A stretch of DNA of 64,000 nt from Arthrobacter sp. SLBN-100. Its GTDB lineage: Bacteria > Actinomycetota > Actinomycetes > Actinomycetales > Micrococcaceae. A program made the position numbers and the translations under genes. Numbering within the stretch: the stretch's first letter is position 1; each line of letters opens with the position of its first letter. Shown here in pieces: positions 35,592 through 44,521 of the stretch. Location: positions 992,001 through 1,056,000 of the forward strand of contig NZ_VFMY01000001.1 of the NCBI RefSeq assembly GCF_006715305.1, read 5' to 3'. The notes below the pieces were generated by a model. That model did no database searches. It was not told the DNA's origin and saw only the letters and a program-made list of their open reading frames with translations.

Positions 35592-37163
35592 CTAGATGAC
35601 CGGCCGCTCGAGCACCGGATCGCCGCTCTTCCGGAAGAGGCTCCGGGTCCGGGGGTCCCAGAAGATGAGGTAGAGGCCGAACAGCAGGCCGGTGAGGGCA
35701 GCGGCAACACGTGCCAGGGCAAGTGCCAGCCCAAGGTCCGCGGTCTGTAGGTAGGGGAAGACTTCCAGCTGGTCGGAAATGGCGTAGATCATAAAGAACG
35801 AGACCACAAAGTAGAGGGCCTTGACCTGCCAGTCGTTCCGGATCCCCGTCACGGCGAATAATGGAATAAGCCACACCACATACCAGGACTGGATCATGGG
35901 TGCCAGGACAACGATCGCCGCAAACGCAAGGGTGAGCCGCCTGATCAGGCGGTCGTGCTCACCCCGGAAAATCTGCCAGGCTACGATGCCCACGGCCAGC
36001 AACTTCCCGGCGTCGAACACCCAACCGGCGAGGACCAACCCGTCCAGCCCGAAGGCATTGGCCAGCGAGGCGACCACCAGGCCGATCAGCCCCACCGGGG
36101 CATACCAGATGTAGATGCTGCCCGGGGCGGAAAGTCCGTTGATCCAGCCGAAGCCGAAACCGTTGACGAGGCTCATCAGTGCCAGGATCCCGAGGCTCAA
36201 TCCTGCTGTCAGGCCCCAGAAGGCAAACTTCCGAAGCCAGCCCGCATTTTTCCCTGCCCACAAGAGCCCGATGAATGGCAGGAAAACGATGGTGATGGGC
36301 TTGACGGCGATGGACAGTGTCACCAGGACGATGCCGCGGACCACCCGGTGGGTGGCCGAGTAGTAGAGGCCGGCAAGGGCCAGCCCGATCATGAGGGCAT
36401 CGTTGTGGACACTGCCGATGAAGTTCGTCAGGAACAGTGGATTGGCGGCCGTCAGCCAAAGCGCCCGGTTGGGGTTCACGCCGTGCAGCTCAGCGAGTTT
36501 GGGCACATAGATCACGCACAGGAGCACGCCTGCCACGGCGACCAGCCGGAACAGCATCACGCTTGCCTCAGGCTGGACGTTGGTGGACCACACCACAAAC
36601 TGCTCGATCCACAGGAACAGCTGGCCGTAGGGAACCGGGGCCTCGGTCCACATTTTGTCCGCGCCCAGCTGGAAGTAGTTGGACAGCGCCGAAATGCCGT
36701 TCTCGTACGGGTTGAACCCCTCCACCATCAGGCGGCCCTGCCCGATGTAGGCGTAGACGTCACGGCTGAACAGCGGGACGCTGAACATCATGGGCAGCCC
36801 CCAGGCCACAACTGCCATCAGGGTCGCCTGGCGGGCCTGGTCTCCCCACACCCGGATGCGCTGGCCCAGCCGCAGCCAGGCGCGGACCAGAAGCATCCCG
36901 CCTACCGCCAGCAGAATGATGGAGAGTGCAACGCCCGCCGCTTCGGCCCGCATCCAGATGAACAGCGGCAACCTGCGGAGCTCGGAAACAGGGGCCAGCC
37001 AGCCCACGCCCAGTGACCCGATCAGCATAAACATCGAGCCCACGAATCCGGCCAGGAGCGGCGTACGGGGATTGTCGACCTCGGCCAGGTCTGCTGCAGA
37101 GGTGTCCGCGGCAACCAGTTCCCCCGCTGCAGGCACAGGCGCCGTCATCTCAGGATCGTCCAA
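35592..37163 (-). CDS. mptB: Polyprenol-phosphomannose-dependent alpha-1,6-mannosyltransferase (MptB type)
   Basis: GT-C glycosyltransferase of 523 residues with about 13 hydrophobic segments. The catalytic-loop region SVPLFSRDVYAYIGQGRLMVEGFNPYENG, with the acidic residue pair of GT-C enzymes, and WTEAPVPYGQLFLWIEQ, NPLFLTNFIGSVHNDALMIGLALAG and AVKPITIVFLPF match MptB. MptB starts the mannan core of lipomannan in mycobacteria and corynebacteria. The acceptor here would be an Arthrobacter lipoglycan (inference). It sits alone and is divergent from orn. Confidence 0.92.
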   Translation of the reverse strand: MDDPEMTAPVPAAGELVAADTSAADLAEVDNPRTPLLAGFVGSMFMLIGSLGVGWLAPVSELRRLPLFIWMRAEAAGVALSIILLAVGGMLLVRAWLRLGQRIRVWGDQARQATLMAVVAWGLPMMFSVPLFSRDVYAYIGQGRLMVEGFNPYENGISALSNYFQLGADKMWTEAPVPYGQLFLWIEQFVVWSTNVQPEASVMLFRLVAVAGVLLCVIYVPKLAELHGVNPNRALWLTAANPLFLTNFIGSVHNDALMIGLALAGLYYSATHRVVRGIVLVTLSIAVKPITIVFLPFIGLLWAGKNAGWLRKFAFWGLTAGLSLGILALMSLVNGFGFGWINGLSAPGSIYIWYAPVGLIGLVVASLANAFGLDGLVLAGWVFDAGKLLAVGIVAWQIFRGEHDRLIRRLTLAFAAIVVLAPMIQSWYVVWLIPLFAVTGIRNDWQVKALYFVVSFFMIYAISDQLEVFPYLQTADLGLALALARVAAALTGLLFGLYLIFWDPRTRSLFRKSGDPVLERPVI

Positions 37164-37302
37164 TCTCTTGCGTTTGCGCGATTCTGCCCGGCGGGCTGCA
37201 TGGCCGGCACAGGCGGGTTACAACGACAGCAAGTTGTCCCGCCGCGTACCCGAAATCCTAGCACCGGCGGGCGCCCGGGAGGTGTAACGGTAGGCTGGAC
37301 CG

Positions 37303-37932
37303 GTGCCTATATCTAACGAACGAATCGTCTGGATCGACTGCGAAATGACCGGCCTGGACATCAAGAACGATGCCTTGATCGAGGTTGCCGCCCTGGTCAC
37401 CGACTCCGAACTTAACATCCTCGGCGACGGCGTGGACGTCGTGATCAAACCGGACGACGCCGCCCTGGCCCAAATGAACGACTTCGTCCGGGACATGCAC
37501 ACCAAATCCGGCCTGCTCAAGGAACTCCCCCACGGCACCACCATGGCGGAGGCTGAGGCTGCAGTGATGGAGTACATCTCAAAGTGGGTGCCGGATCCCC
37601 GCAAGGCCCCCTTGGGCGGCAACTCGGTAGGAACGGACCGCGTCTTCCTGTCCCGCGACATGCCGGCCGTGGTGGAGCACCTCCACTACCGCGTGATCGA
37701 TGTCAGCACCATCAAGGAACTCTCCCGCCGTTGGTTCGCCAGGGCGTACTTCCAGTCGCCGGCGAAAAAGGGCGGCCACCGGGCCCTGGGCGACATCCAG
37801 GATTCCATTGATGAACTGCGCTACTACCGGGAAGCGGTCTTCGTGCCGTCTCCGGGCCCGGACAGCGCCACGGCCCAGCAGATCGCCAGGCGCATCACCG
37901 GTTCCGCGGACGGGCAGCAGCCGGAAGCGTAA
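37303..37932 (+). CDS. orn: Oligoribonuclease
   Basis: DEDDh 3'-5' exoribonuclease that degrades two- to five-base RNAs and nanoRNA. The first acidic motif is WIDCEMTGLD; later come AQMNDFVRDMHTKSGLL and the HRALGDIQDSIDELRYYR segment with the catalytic His and Asp. It starts with GTG. The 209 residues include a short C-terminal tail longer than in E. coli Orn. Confidence 0.97.
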   Translation: MPISNERIVWIDCEMTGLDIKNDALIEVAALVTDSELNILGDGVDVVIKPDDAALAQMNDFVRDMHTKSGLLKELPHGTTMAEAEAAVMEYISKWVPDPRKAPLGGNSVGTDRVFLSRDMPAVVEHLHYRVIDVSTIKELSRRWFARAYFQSPAKKGGHRALGDIQDSIDELRYYREAVFVPSPGPDSATAQQIARRITGSADGQQPEA

Positions 37933-38059
37933 TCTGCGCCACGTTCGCCGGAAATTTCGGTGAAATCGGCAAAAGTGGACGAAGCACCCCTGAAGAGCAG
38001 GTAAGCTATTTGAGTTGCCTTCCAGAGAGCCGGTTAGCCGGTAGATCTGCACGGCGCAT

Positions 38060-38133
38060 GGTGGGCTTAGCTCAGTTGGCAGAGCGCCTGGTTGTGGTCC
38101 AGGAGGTCGCGGGTTCAACCCCCGTAGCTCACC
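38060..38133 (+). tRNA. tRNA-His (anticodon GTG)
   Basis: Acceptor GTGGGCT pairs with AGCTCAC. An extra G-1 at 38060 faces discriminator C73 at 38133, the identity element of tRNA-His. The anticodon arm CCTGG-TTGTGGT-CCAGG reads GTG. The T arm is GCGGG-TTCAACC-CCCGT. Confidence 0.97.
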
Positions 38134-38162
38134 CTCACAGGATGGTATTGCCGCCGTCCAGC

Positions 38163-38204
38163 AAGGAGGCCGCACCGGATATCCGGTGCGGCCTCCTTTG
38201 TTTT
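38163..38204 (+). terminator. Terminator of tRNA-His
   Basis: AAGGAGGCCGCACCGGAT and its exact complement form an 18-bp palindrome without a spacer, followed by TTGTTTT. Confidence 0.9.
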
Positions 38205-38248
38205 GCATCAATTGCTTCTGCACTGGATACCGCCGGAGGACCCGCGAG

Positions 38249-38821
38249 ATGACCGTTCTGCCAATCACCATTTGGGGAGAGCCCGTACTGCATCGAAGGG
38301 CAGCCGAAGTTGAAAACTTCGACGACGGGTTGCGGACCCTGATTGCGGACATGTTCGAAACAAACGACGCCGCCAACGGCGTGGGCCTTGCTGCCCCGCA
38401 GGTGGGGGTCGGCAAGAGGATCTTCGTCTACAAGTACGCCAATGACGACGGCGCTCCCCCCACCGGCGTGCTGGTGAACCCTGTCCTCACGTTGTCGAAG
38501 ATCTCCGGCGCCGTCCCCGATCCTGACGAGGAGGAAGAGGGCTGCCTGTCCTTTCCCGGCGGGGTGTATCCACTGAAGCGGGCCGAGTGGGCGCGCGTGG
38601 AGGGTTTTGACGGCTTCGGCCAGCCGGTGAGGTTTGAGGCCACGGGCTGGTTCGCCCGGATCATCCAGCACGAGTACGACCACCTTGACGGGAAGCTCTA
38701 CGTCAACCGCCTCATGGACCGCTATGCGCGGAAAGCGCTGAAGCAGGCCAAAAAGAGCGGTTGGGGAGTTCCCGGGCTGACGTGGATGCCGGGCGTGGAC
38801 CCGGACCCCTTCGGACATTAG
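38249..38821 (+). CDS. def: Peptide deformylase
   Basis: Removes the formyl group from nascent N-terminal methionine. The three metalloenzyme motifs are GVGLAAPQVG, EEGCLSFPG (Cys ligand) and QHEYDHLDG (HExxH). Starting at the ATG at 38249 the protein has 190 residues and a C-terminal extension (MDRYARKALKQAKKSGWGVPGLTWMPGVDPDPFGH) like other actinobacterial enzymes. It lies about 45 bases after the tRNA-His terminator. Confidence 0.96.
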   Translation: MTVLPITIWGEPVLHRRAAEVENFDDGLRTLIADMFETNDAANGVGLAAPQVGVGKRIFVYKYANDDGAPPTGVLVNPVLTLSKISGAVPDPDEEEEGCLSFPGGVYPLKRAEWARVEGFDGFGQPVRFEATGWFARIIQHEYDHLDGKLYVNRLMDRYARKALKQAKKSGWGVPGLTWMPGVDPDPFGH

Positions 38822-38843
38822 GAACGACGGCGGGACGCCGCTG

Positions 38844-38887
38844 GCCACCTTTGCCCCGCCAGGGCATTCGGTCAGGCAGGTGGCTTT
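38844..38887 (+). terminator. Weak terminator-like hairpin after def
   Basis: GCCACCT and AGGTGGC arms, with partial inner pairing, are followed by TTTG. They lie between the converging def and HNH genes. Confidence 0.45.
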
Positions 38888-38901
38888 GCGCCGCCTGGGG
38901 C

Positions 38902-39699
38902 TTAGCGGGCTGACACAGTCGGCTGGTCTGGGCAGGATCCCAGGACGCGCTTCATAGCTTCCTTTTCCGCGTCCGTAACCCAGAGGCCGTAGGCTGTCTT
39001 GACGGAAATTTGGCGCGCCACGTAGTGGCAATGGATCGATGTGTTTTTCGGCAGCCAGGTCGCGGCGTCGCCGGCGCTTTTCTGCTGGTTCGCCGGGCCG
39101 TCGGCGGCGATGAGGTTCAACGGATCATTGGCGAGGCTCTGACGCTGCGCAGCGGTCAGCCTCTGGGCGCCCTTTTGCCAGGCGTCTCCCAGGGCGACCA
39201 CATGGTCAATCTGGACCGCCCGGCTGCTGTCGGAGCCGCGGCGGAAGTCCACGGACTGCCCTGTATAGGGCTCCTGGAAGGAGCCTGCTGCCACGCGGCA
39301 CTTCGAGCCCTCAACAAATAGCACGCCGGCCAGGTCCCGCCGCAGGATGTCGTTGCGGGTATCGCAGCCGTTCCGGTCAACGTCCTGCCAGGCCGGGCCA
39401 AAAGCTTCGCGATCATACGAGTCCTTGGCGGCGCGTCCTTTGACGTCAAGGCCATCCAGCGCGGAGAGTGCACTGCCTTCGGGCACTGGATGAACCGGCA
39501 CCACAGGTTTCATCCAGGCAGAATCAAATACGGGAACTTCCGTGGGCCCGGAGACGGCCGGCCCTGTAACGGCGAATTGGCCCGCGGTGAAGAACCAGAA
39601 CAGGGCCGCGAGGGCCGAGACCGCAGCCAGGGCGAGGACTGCCCACGCCTGACGGGAACGACGGCGGGCACGCCGGTAGGCGGACCAGCTCACAGTCAT
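38902..39699 (-). CDS. Secreted HNH nuclease family protein (GmrSD C-terminal/DUF1524-like)
   Basis: The 265-residue protein has a basic N-terminus and one hydrophobic segment (AWAVLALAAVSALAALFWFFTAG) acting as signal or membrane anchor. The HNH-type domain follows: DRNGCDTRNDILRRDL, VQIDHVVALGDAWQKGAQRLT (His in DHV) and NDPLNLIAADGPANQQKSAGDAATWLP. This form is frequent among exported actinobacterial nucleases, so it may degrade extracellular DNA (inference). Confidence 0.9.
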   Translation of the reverse strand: MTVSWSAYRRARRRSRQAWAVLALAAVSALAALFWFFTAGQFAVTGPAVSGPTEVPVFDSAWMKPVVPVHPVPEGSALSALDGLDVKGRAAKDSYDREAFGPAWQDVDRNGCDTRNDILRRDLAGVLFVEGSKCRVAAGSFQEPYTGQSVDFRRGSDSSRAVQIDHVVALGDAWQKGAQRLTAAQRQSLANDPLNLIAADGPANQQKSAGDAATWLPKNTSIHCHYVARQISVKTAYGLWVTDAEKEAMKRVLGSCPDQPTVSAR

Positions 39700-39811
39700 G
39701 GGGCTTCAGCCCGTCCGGTATCGTCATGCACCAGAAGAGCCTAGGACATCCACCCGCCATCCTTGCAGATATCCACACTGTGGAGGGCGAGTGAAAGGTC
39801 ACATCGGAGGA

Positions 39812-40021
39812 CTACTGCTCGCGCATCACCCGCCGGAGGTCCTCCTCGGCGATGGCCAGGAGTGCCTCAAGCTGCCGCACCCGCTCCTCGCCGACGTCGC
39901 CGGTTGCGTGCCCGGCCCGGGCGCCTTCCAGCAGCCGGACGGCTTCTTTGTGGTTCGCTTTGGCCACGTCCAGGGCGTGTTCCAGGGTGGTTTCGTGCTG
40001 AAGCGTCGAATCTTTTTCCAT
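39812..40021 (-). CDS. Small conserved coiled-coil protein
   Basis: The 69-residue acidic protein (MEKDSTLQHETTLEHALDVAKANHKEAVRLLEGARAGHATGDVGEERVRQLEALLAIAEEDLRRVMREQ) is almost wholly helical, with heptad-like leucines. No known domain is recognised. The ribosome-binding site is weak. Reading-frame composition and a clean ATG support it as a real gene, but with less certainty than its neighbours. Confidence 0.6.
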   Translation of the reverse strand: MEKDSTLQHETTLEHALDVAKANHKEAVRLLEGARAGHATGDVGEERVRQLEALLAIAEEDLRRVMREQ

Positions 40022-40099
40022 GGCACAAGTGTGGTCCCGTTTCCCGGCTGATTCCAGCGAATCAGCCGGGAAATCCGGACGAGCGGCCGGCCGGGTGGA

Positions 40100-41578
40100 T
40101 CAGACGGAGATTGCCGCCAGGGCTGAGGCCGTTTCCTTGGCAGGGAAGGACGGCGGGTTGACACCGGCCATCTCCTCCATGACGCGGACCACCTGGCAGC
40201 TGTAACCGAACTCGTTGTCGTACCAGACGTAGAGCACCAGGTTCTTCTCGTTGGAGATCGTGGCCAGTCCGTCCACGATGCCCGCACGCCGGGAGCCGAC
40301 GAAGTCGGTCGATACCACCTCGGGCGAGTCGATGTAGTCGATCTGCTTGCGCAGGTCCGAGTGAAGCGACATCTCCCGCAGGTATTCGTTGACCTCGTCC
40401 TTGGTGGTCCCGTTTTCCAGGCTCAGGTTCAGGATGGCCAGGGAAACGTCCGGGGTGGGGACGCGGATGGAGCTGCCGGTGAGCTTGCCCAGCAGTTCGG
40501 GCAGGGCCTTGGCCACGGCCTTGGCAGCTCCGGTCTCGGTGATCACCATGTTCAGGGCTGCCGAGCGGCCACGGCGGTCACCCTTGTGGAAGTTGTCAAT
40601 CAGGTTCTGGTCGTTGGTGAAGGAGTGGACCGTCTCGACATGGCCATGAATCACGCCGAACTTGTCGTTGATGGCCTTCAGGACCGGAGTGATGGCGTTC
40701 GTAGTGCAGGACGCCGCGGACACGATCTGGTCCGAGTCCTCGATAGTGCGGTGGTTGATGCCGTGGACGATGTTCTTCAGTTCGCCCTTGCCCGGGGCGG
40801 TCAGCAGCACCCGTGCCACGCCCTTGCTCTGCAGGTGCTGGGACAGGCCTTCGGCGTCACGCCAGCGGCCGGTGTTGTCCACGACCAGGGCATTGTTGAT
40901 GCCGTAGGCGGTGTAGTCGATGGTGGCGGGGTTGTCCGAGTAGATGACCTGCACCTGAACACCGTTGGCGGTGATGGTGTTGGCTACCTCGTCAACCCGG
41001 ATGGTGCCCTCAAAGGAGCCGTGGACCGAGTCGCGGCGAAGCAGGCTGGCGCGCTTGGAGAGGTCGTTGTCGGAGCCCCTGCGGACAACGATGGCGCGCA
41101 GCCGCAGGCCGTGGCCGCCGCCTGCCTTTTCGATCAGGAGGCGGGCCAGGAGCCGGCCGATGCGGCCGAAGCCGTAGAGAACAACATCGGTGCTGGTGCG
41201 GTCGTCGCCGCCACGCTTGCCCACGATCTCGGCAAGCTCTTCACGGAGGAACTCCTCGAGGGTGGCGTCGCCGCCCTCTTCCTTGAACTTCTGGTTCAGC
41301 CGCGCGATGTCGATCGCTGCTGCACCGAGCTCCAGCCCCGCCAGGGTGTTCAGGAGCGGAGCGGTTTCCTCCAGCAGCAGTTCATCCTTGCTCATTCTGC
41401 GCGCGAAGCGGTGCGCCTTGAGGATGTTCATGGTGGACTTGTTGATCAGGCTCCGGCCGTGAATGCTGGTGACCACGTTGTTGTCGCGGTACAGCCGGCC
41501 GATCACCGGAATCATGGCCTCGGCGAGGGCCTCGCGGCCCATCCACGTATCAAGACAAGAATCTGACGTCTGGCTCAC
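40100..41578 (-). CDS. Glyceraldehyde-3-phosphate dehydrogenase, long GapB-like form
   Basis: At 492 residues this is about 150 longer than standard GAPDH. Residues 1-130 form a helical extension (MSQTSDSCLDTWMGREALAEAMIPVIGRLYRDNNVVTSIHG...). The NAD-binding GFGRIGR is at 136-142, and the catalytic Cys291 is in SAASCTTNA. WYDNEFGYS is at the C-terminal side. The form resembles Corynebacterium GapB/GapX, which favours the gluconeogenic direction. The extension's job is unknown. Confidence 0.94.
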   Translation of the reverse strand: MSQTSDSCLDTWMGREALAEAMIPVIGRLYRDNNVVTSIHGRSLINKSTMNILKAHRFARRMSKDELLLEETAPLLNTLAGLELGAAAIDIARLNQKFKEEGGDATLEEFLREELAEIVGKRGGDDRTSTDVVLYGFGRIGRLLARLLIEKAGGGHGLRLRAIVVRRGSDNDLSKRASLLRRDSVHGSFEGTIRVDEVANTITANGVQVQVIYSDNPATIDYTAYGINNALVVDNTGRWRDAEGLSQHLQSKGVARVLLTAPGKGELKNIVHGINHRTIEDSDQIVSAASCTTNAITPVLKAINDKFGVIHGHVETVHSFTNDQNLIDNFHKGDRRGRSAALNMVITETGAAKAVAKALPELLGKLTGSSIRVPTPDVSLAILNLSLENGTTKDEVNEYLREMSLHSDLRKQIDYIDSPEVVSTDFVGSRRAGIVDGLATISNEKNLVLYVWYDNEFGYSCQVVRVMEEMAGVNPPSFPAKETASALAAISV

Positions 41579-41696
41579 AGAAATACCTTCCTCGGTTCAG
41601 CCGCGTACGTCCTCGTACACGGGTGTCGGCCACCTGATGGTGTCCAGGGGCGCCGGCACCTGCGGGGATTTTTCCCGGGCGCCTGGAGTGTATGCA

Positions 41697-41732
41697 AAAG
41701 AAAACCGCCGGCTGCGAACGCAACTCCGGCGG
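41697..41732 (-). terminator. Terminator downstream of tspO
   Basis: On the minus strand CCGCCGG and CCGGCGG arms enclose a 14-base loop, followed by TTTTCTTTT. It is about 100 bases after the tspO stop. Confidence 0.65.
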
Positions 41733-41833
41733 AAGAACTCCTGCGTCCGGTATCCATTCTAATTTGGCAGACTGCCCCGGGTTGCCTCCAGCGGCGTGAA
41801 ATCACTCACACAGGATCCTGCAGTGTGACCGCC

Positions 41834-42376
41834 TTAGTTGTGGAGGGCCGAATAGAGGTTGAGGCTTGCGGAGAACAGCACCCACGAAAAGTAGGGCAGC
41901 ACCAGCATGCCCGCCCAGGTGTGGACGGGGCCGGCTTCCAGAATCAACAGTGCCAGGACACCTGCCAGTGCGCAGATGACGGCGAAGGCAAGCCACAGGG
42001 CACCGGAACCGAACAGGGGGTATAGGGCAAAGAACGTGAACGGCCACACCAGGTTAAGCAGCAGCTGCAGCCGGTAGTACCGCAGGACACGGCCTCTCAG
42101 TACCCGCCTGCGCCACACCAGCCATGCGGACAGTCCGATGCAGGCGTACAGTCCGATCCACACCGTCCGGAACATCCACCCGGCAGGCATCCACGGCGCC
42201 TTGGTTGAAGCGGCAAACCAGCCGTTCGAGTGGAGGATGATCGGGACGGACGCGAGCACGCACACGGCGTAGGAAAGTGCCAGGAACCCGGCCAGGGCAA
42301 CTACTTGCCTGCCCCCGGAAGGAACCGGCCGCGCTGCGGTTCCCGGCCCGGATGGTCCATCAGTATTAGAGGGCAC
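41834..42376 (-). CDS. TspO/MBR family membrane protein
   Basis: The 180-residue protein has five membrane helices and the family's motifs: STKAPWMPAGWMFRTVWIGLYACIGLSAWLVWR (TspO 'W.PP.W.f...W..lY'), LLLNLVWPFTFFALYP and LVLPYFSWVLFSASLNLYSALHN. TspO proteins bind porphyrins and are tied to stress responses. The first 20 residues are disordered; an internal start is possible. Confidence 0.92.
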   Translation of the reverse strand: MPSNTDGPSGPGTAARPVPSGGRQVVALAGFLALSYAVCVLASVPIILHSNGWFAASTKAPWMPAGWMFRTVWIGLYACIGLSAWLVWRRRVLRGRVLRYYRLQLLLNLVWPFTFFALYPLFGSGALWLAFAVICALAGVLALLILEAGPVHTWAGMLVLPYFSWVLFSASLNLYSALHN

Positions 42377-42416
42377 GGTCCAGCATCCCCAACACCGCTT
42401 TCAAGGTCAAACCGGT

Positions 42417-42818
42417 TTGGTGTGGATGGGTTGACCGATACGCCGGGTTCTGTGCTCCCGCCCCGTTGCCGGTGCGGGAGTAGCGGCCATCCATCTACGA
42501 GCGCCGTTGCCGGCGCCCTCCAGCGGCCTACCCGGACACTCGGGCGAGCAGCCCTCGAACGTGCCCTGTCTGGCCTTGCTCCGGGTGGGGTTTACCTAGC
42601 CTTCCCGGTCACCCGGGAAGCTGGTGGTCTCTTACACCACCGTTTCACCCTTACCTGTTTCGTGCCGCTTTCAAACCGGCGCGACCCAGGCGGTCTGTTT
42701 TCTGTGGCACTGGCCTGCGGGTTACCCCGAGTGGGCGTTACCCACCACCCTGCTCTGTGGAGCCCGGACGTTCCTCGAGCCACTTTCGTGACGCGCGGCC
42801 GCCTGGTCAACCCATCCG
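42417..42818 (-). ncRNA. rnpB: RNase P RNA (class A)
   Basis: The minus strand has the conserved 5' core GAGGAACGTCCGGGCTCCAC at 42757-42776 (normally GAGGAAAGTCC, one base different) and CAGAAAACAGACCGCC near 42690-42705. The outer P1 helix is visible: GGATGGGTTGACC at 42805-42817 (complement) pairs with the 3' end at 42423-42435. This 400-nt RNA cleaves tRNA precursors. The exact ends are estimated. Confidence 0.96.
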
Positions 42819-42870
42819 GCTCCAGTCTACCGGCGACGGGTTACTTTCCGTGCGCCGGTAGGATCGGACG

Positions 42871-43635
42871 GTGCTGATTCTGCTTCCCCCTTCCGAAGGC
42901 AAGACACCCGCGGTCCGCGGATCCGCCGTCGACTGGCCTTCCCTCAGCTTTCCGCAGCTGAACACCTACCGGGCCAAGGTGCTGGACTCGCTCGGTACGG
43001 TGAGCGCGCACGAGGATGCCCTCGCCTTGCTGGGCGTCGGAGCGTCACTGAAGGACGACGTCGAGCGCAACACCCGGCTCCACGCGGAACCGGCGGCTCC
43101 GGCCCACCACATCTATTCAGGCGTGCTGTACGACGCACTGGGCTACAAGACACTCACCGCGGCGCAGCGGCGGAAGGCGGATGAATCGGTGCTGGTCATT
43201 TCGGCACTGTGGGGCGCCATCCGCTTCGGCGACAGTGTGCCCGCCTACCGGCTGTCCATGGGCACTGCCCTGCCCGACGTCGGCCGCCTCGCCTCATTCT
43301 GGAAGCCGCAGCTCTCTGATGCGCTGGCGGAGTCCGTCGCCGGGCACCTGCTGGTGGACTGCCGGTCGAGTACCTACGCCGCAGCATGGGCTCCTCCGGC
43401 GGCGCAAACCGTCACGGTCAATGTTTTTACCGAGGTCAACGGCTCCCGGAAGGTGGTGAGCCACTTTGCAAAGCACACACGGGGCGAGCTGGCCCGGCAC
43501 CTGCTGGCGCGGCGGGGCAAGGATCCGGCGACGGCGCCGGACCTCCTGAAGGCCGCCCGCGAGAAGTGGGAGGCCGAAATCGTGGCGGGTTCGGCGCGGA
43601 AAGCCCACGCGCTGAACATCATCCTGCCGGGCTGA
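42871..43635 (+). CDS. yaaA: Peroxide stress protein YaaA family
   Basis: The 254-residue protein starts with GTG (MLILLPPSEGKTP). It shows the YaaA/DUF328 pattern: IYSGVLYDALGYKTL, VLVISALWGAIRFGDSVPAYRLSMGTALP, LVDCRSSTYAAAWAPP and SHFAKHTRGELARHLL. In E. coli YaaA lowers free iron during peroxide stress and binds DNA. The start is 53 bases from rnpB, on the opposite strand. Confidence 0.94.
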   Translation: MLILLPPSEGKTPAVRGSAVDWPSLSFPQLNTYRAKVLDSLGTVSAHEDALALLGVGASLKDDVERNTRLHAEPAAPAHHIYSGVLYDALGYKTLTAAQRRKADESVLVISALWGAIRFGDSVPAYRLSMGTALPDVGRLASFWKPQLSDALAESVAGHLLVDCRSSTYAAAWAPPAAQTVTVNVFTEVNGSRKVVSHFAKHTRGELARHLLARRGKDPATAPDLLKAAREKWEAEIVAGSARKAHALNIILPG

Positions 43636-43645
43636 TTTCCCTGCC

Positions 43646-44383
43646 CTAGGCCCACTCCTCCGAGCGGACCAGGATGGCACCGGAGTCCGGGCAAAACACG
43701 ATGTCGTCGGCTGGCGCAGCCTTGATCTCGGCGAGGTCGCCAGGGCTCAGTCTCATTCCGGAGGCCTCGGAGGTGCCGTGAAAAAGCCGGGCTGCACCCA
43801 CTCCACGCTTCGCCAAGGTTTTTTCGTACACGGCCAGCATCCCTGCGTCGAGGGCGGCGGCGAATTCTGCACGCTGGGTGCGGAGCCCGCTGGCTTCCGC
43901 CTCCACTTCGGCCAGGGCTGCGTCCAGCTCGGCCCGGATGCTGCCGAAGGATCCCTGGATGTCATCCACGATCCCCTGCTGCTTTGCCTGCCTGGCCCGG
44001 AGCGAGTCGAGCCGTTCCATGACCTCGAGCTCCACGTCCTCCAGGTCTGAGCGGCGTTTGTTAAGGGAGGCAATGTCCTTCTGGAGGGCGACGAGGTCCT
44101 TGGACAGGCCGGTGCCGCTGTTCAGCCGCGCCTCGTCCCGTTCGATCCGGGAGGCAACCTGCTCCACGTCCGCCTCGGCGCGCTTCAGTTCGGCCTCGGC
44201 GTCGTGCACGGCCACTTTGGCGGCGCCCAGTTCGCCGTTTGCGATGGAAAGAGCAGCTTCGAGGTCCTTGATCCTGGGATCGTTCTCCAGCGAGCGGCGG
44301 CGGTTTGCCAGTGACTTCAGCCTGGCGTCCAGCCCCTGCAGCTCAAGCAACTTCAACTGTTCCGCCGGTGCTGCCTTCGCCAC
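43646..44383 (-). CDS. C4-type zinc-ribbon/coiled-coil protein (degenerate ribbon)
   Basis: The 245-residue protein begins at a GTG behind GGAGG. Residues 10-175 are a long coiled coil (LELQGLDARLKSLANRRRSLEND...). The C-terminal domain resembles the DUF164/Rv2229c zinc ribbon, but only one of the four cysteines remains: the first CxxC is SEAS and the second is CPDS in FCPDSGAILVRSEEWA. It probably does not bind zinc in the usual way. Its stop is about 10 bases from the convergent yaaA stop. Confidence 0.9.
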   Translation of the reverse strand: MAKAAPAEQLKLLELQGLDARLKSLANRRRSLENDPRIKDLEAALSIANGELGAAKVAVHDAEAELKRAEADVEQVASRIERDEARLNSGTGLSKDLVALQKDIASLNKRRSDLEDVELEVMERLDSLRARQAKQQGIVDDIQGSFGSIRAELDAALAEVEAEASGLRTQRAEFAAALDAGMLAVYEKTLAKRGVGAARLFHGTSEASGMRLSPGDLAEIKAAPADDIVFCPDSGAILVRSEEWA

Positions 44384-44521
44384 TGTTACCTCCGCTTGCT
44401 CCCTGCCGGCCGGAGCCGGGCGCCGTACCGGCGCTCCCTAGACTCTAGCGCCTGGCCTGCTCCCCTGCCGCGCTGCGTCCCCACCGGTGTGGGCCCGGCA
44501 ATGGATCTTCGCATCCCAGGC

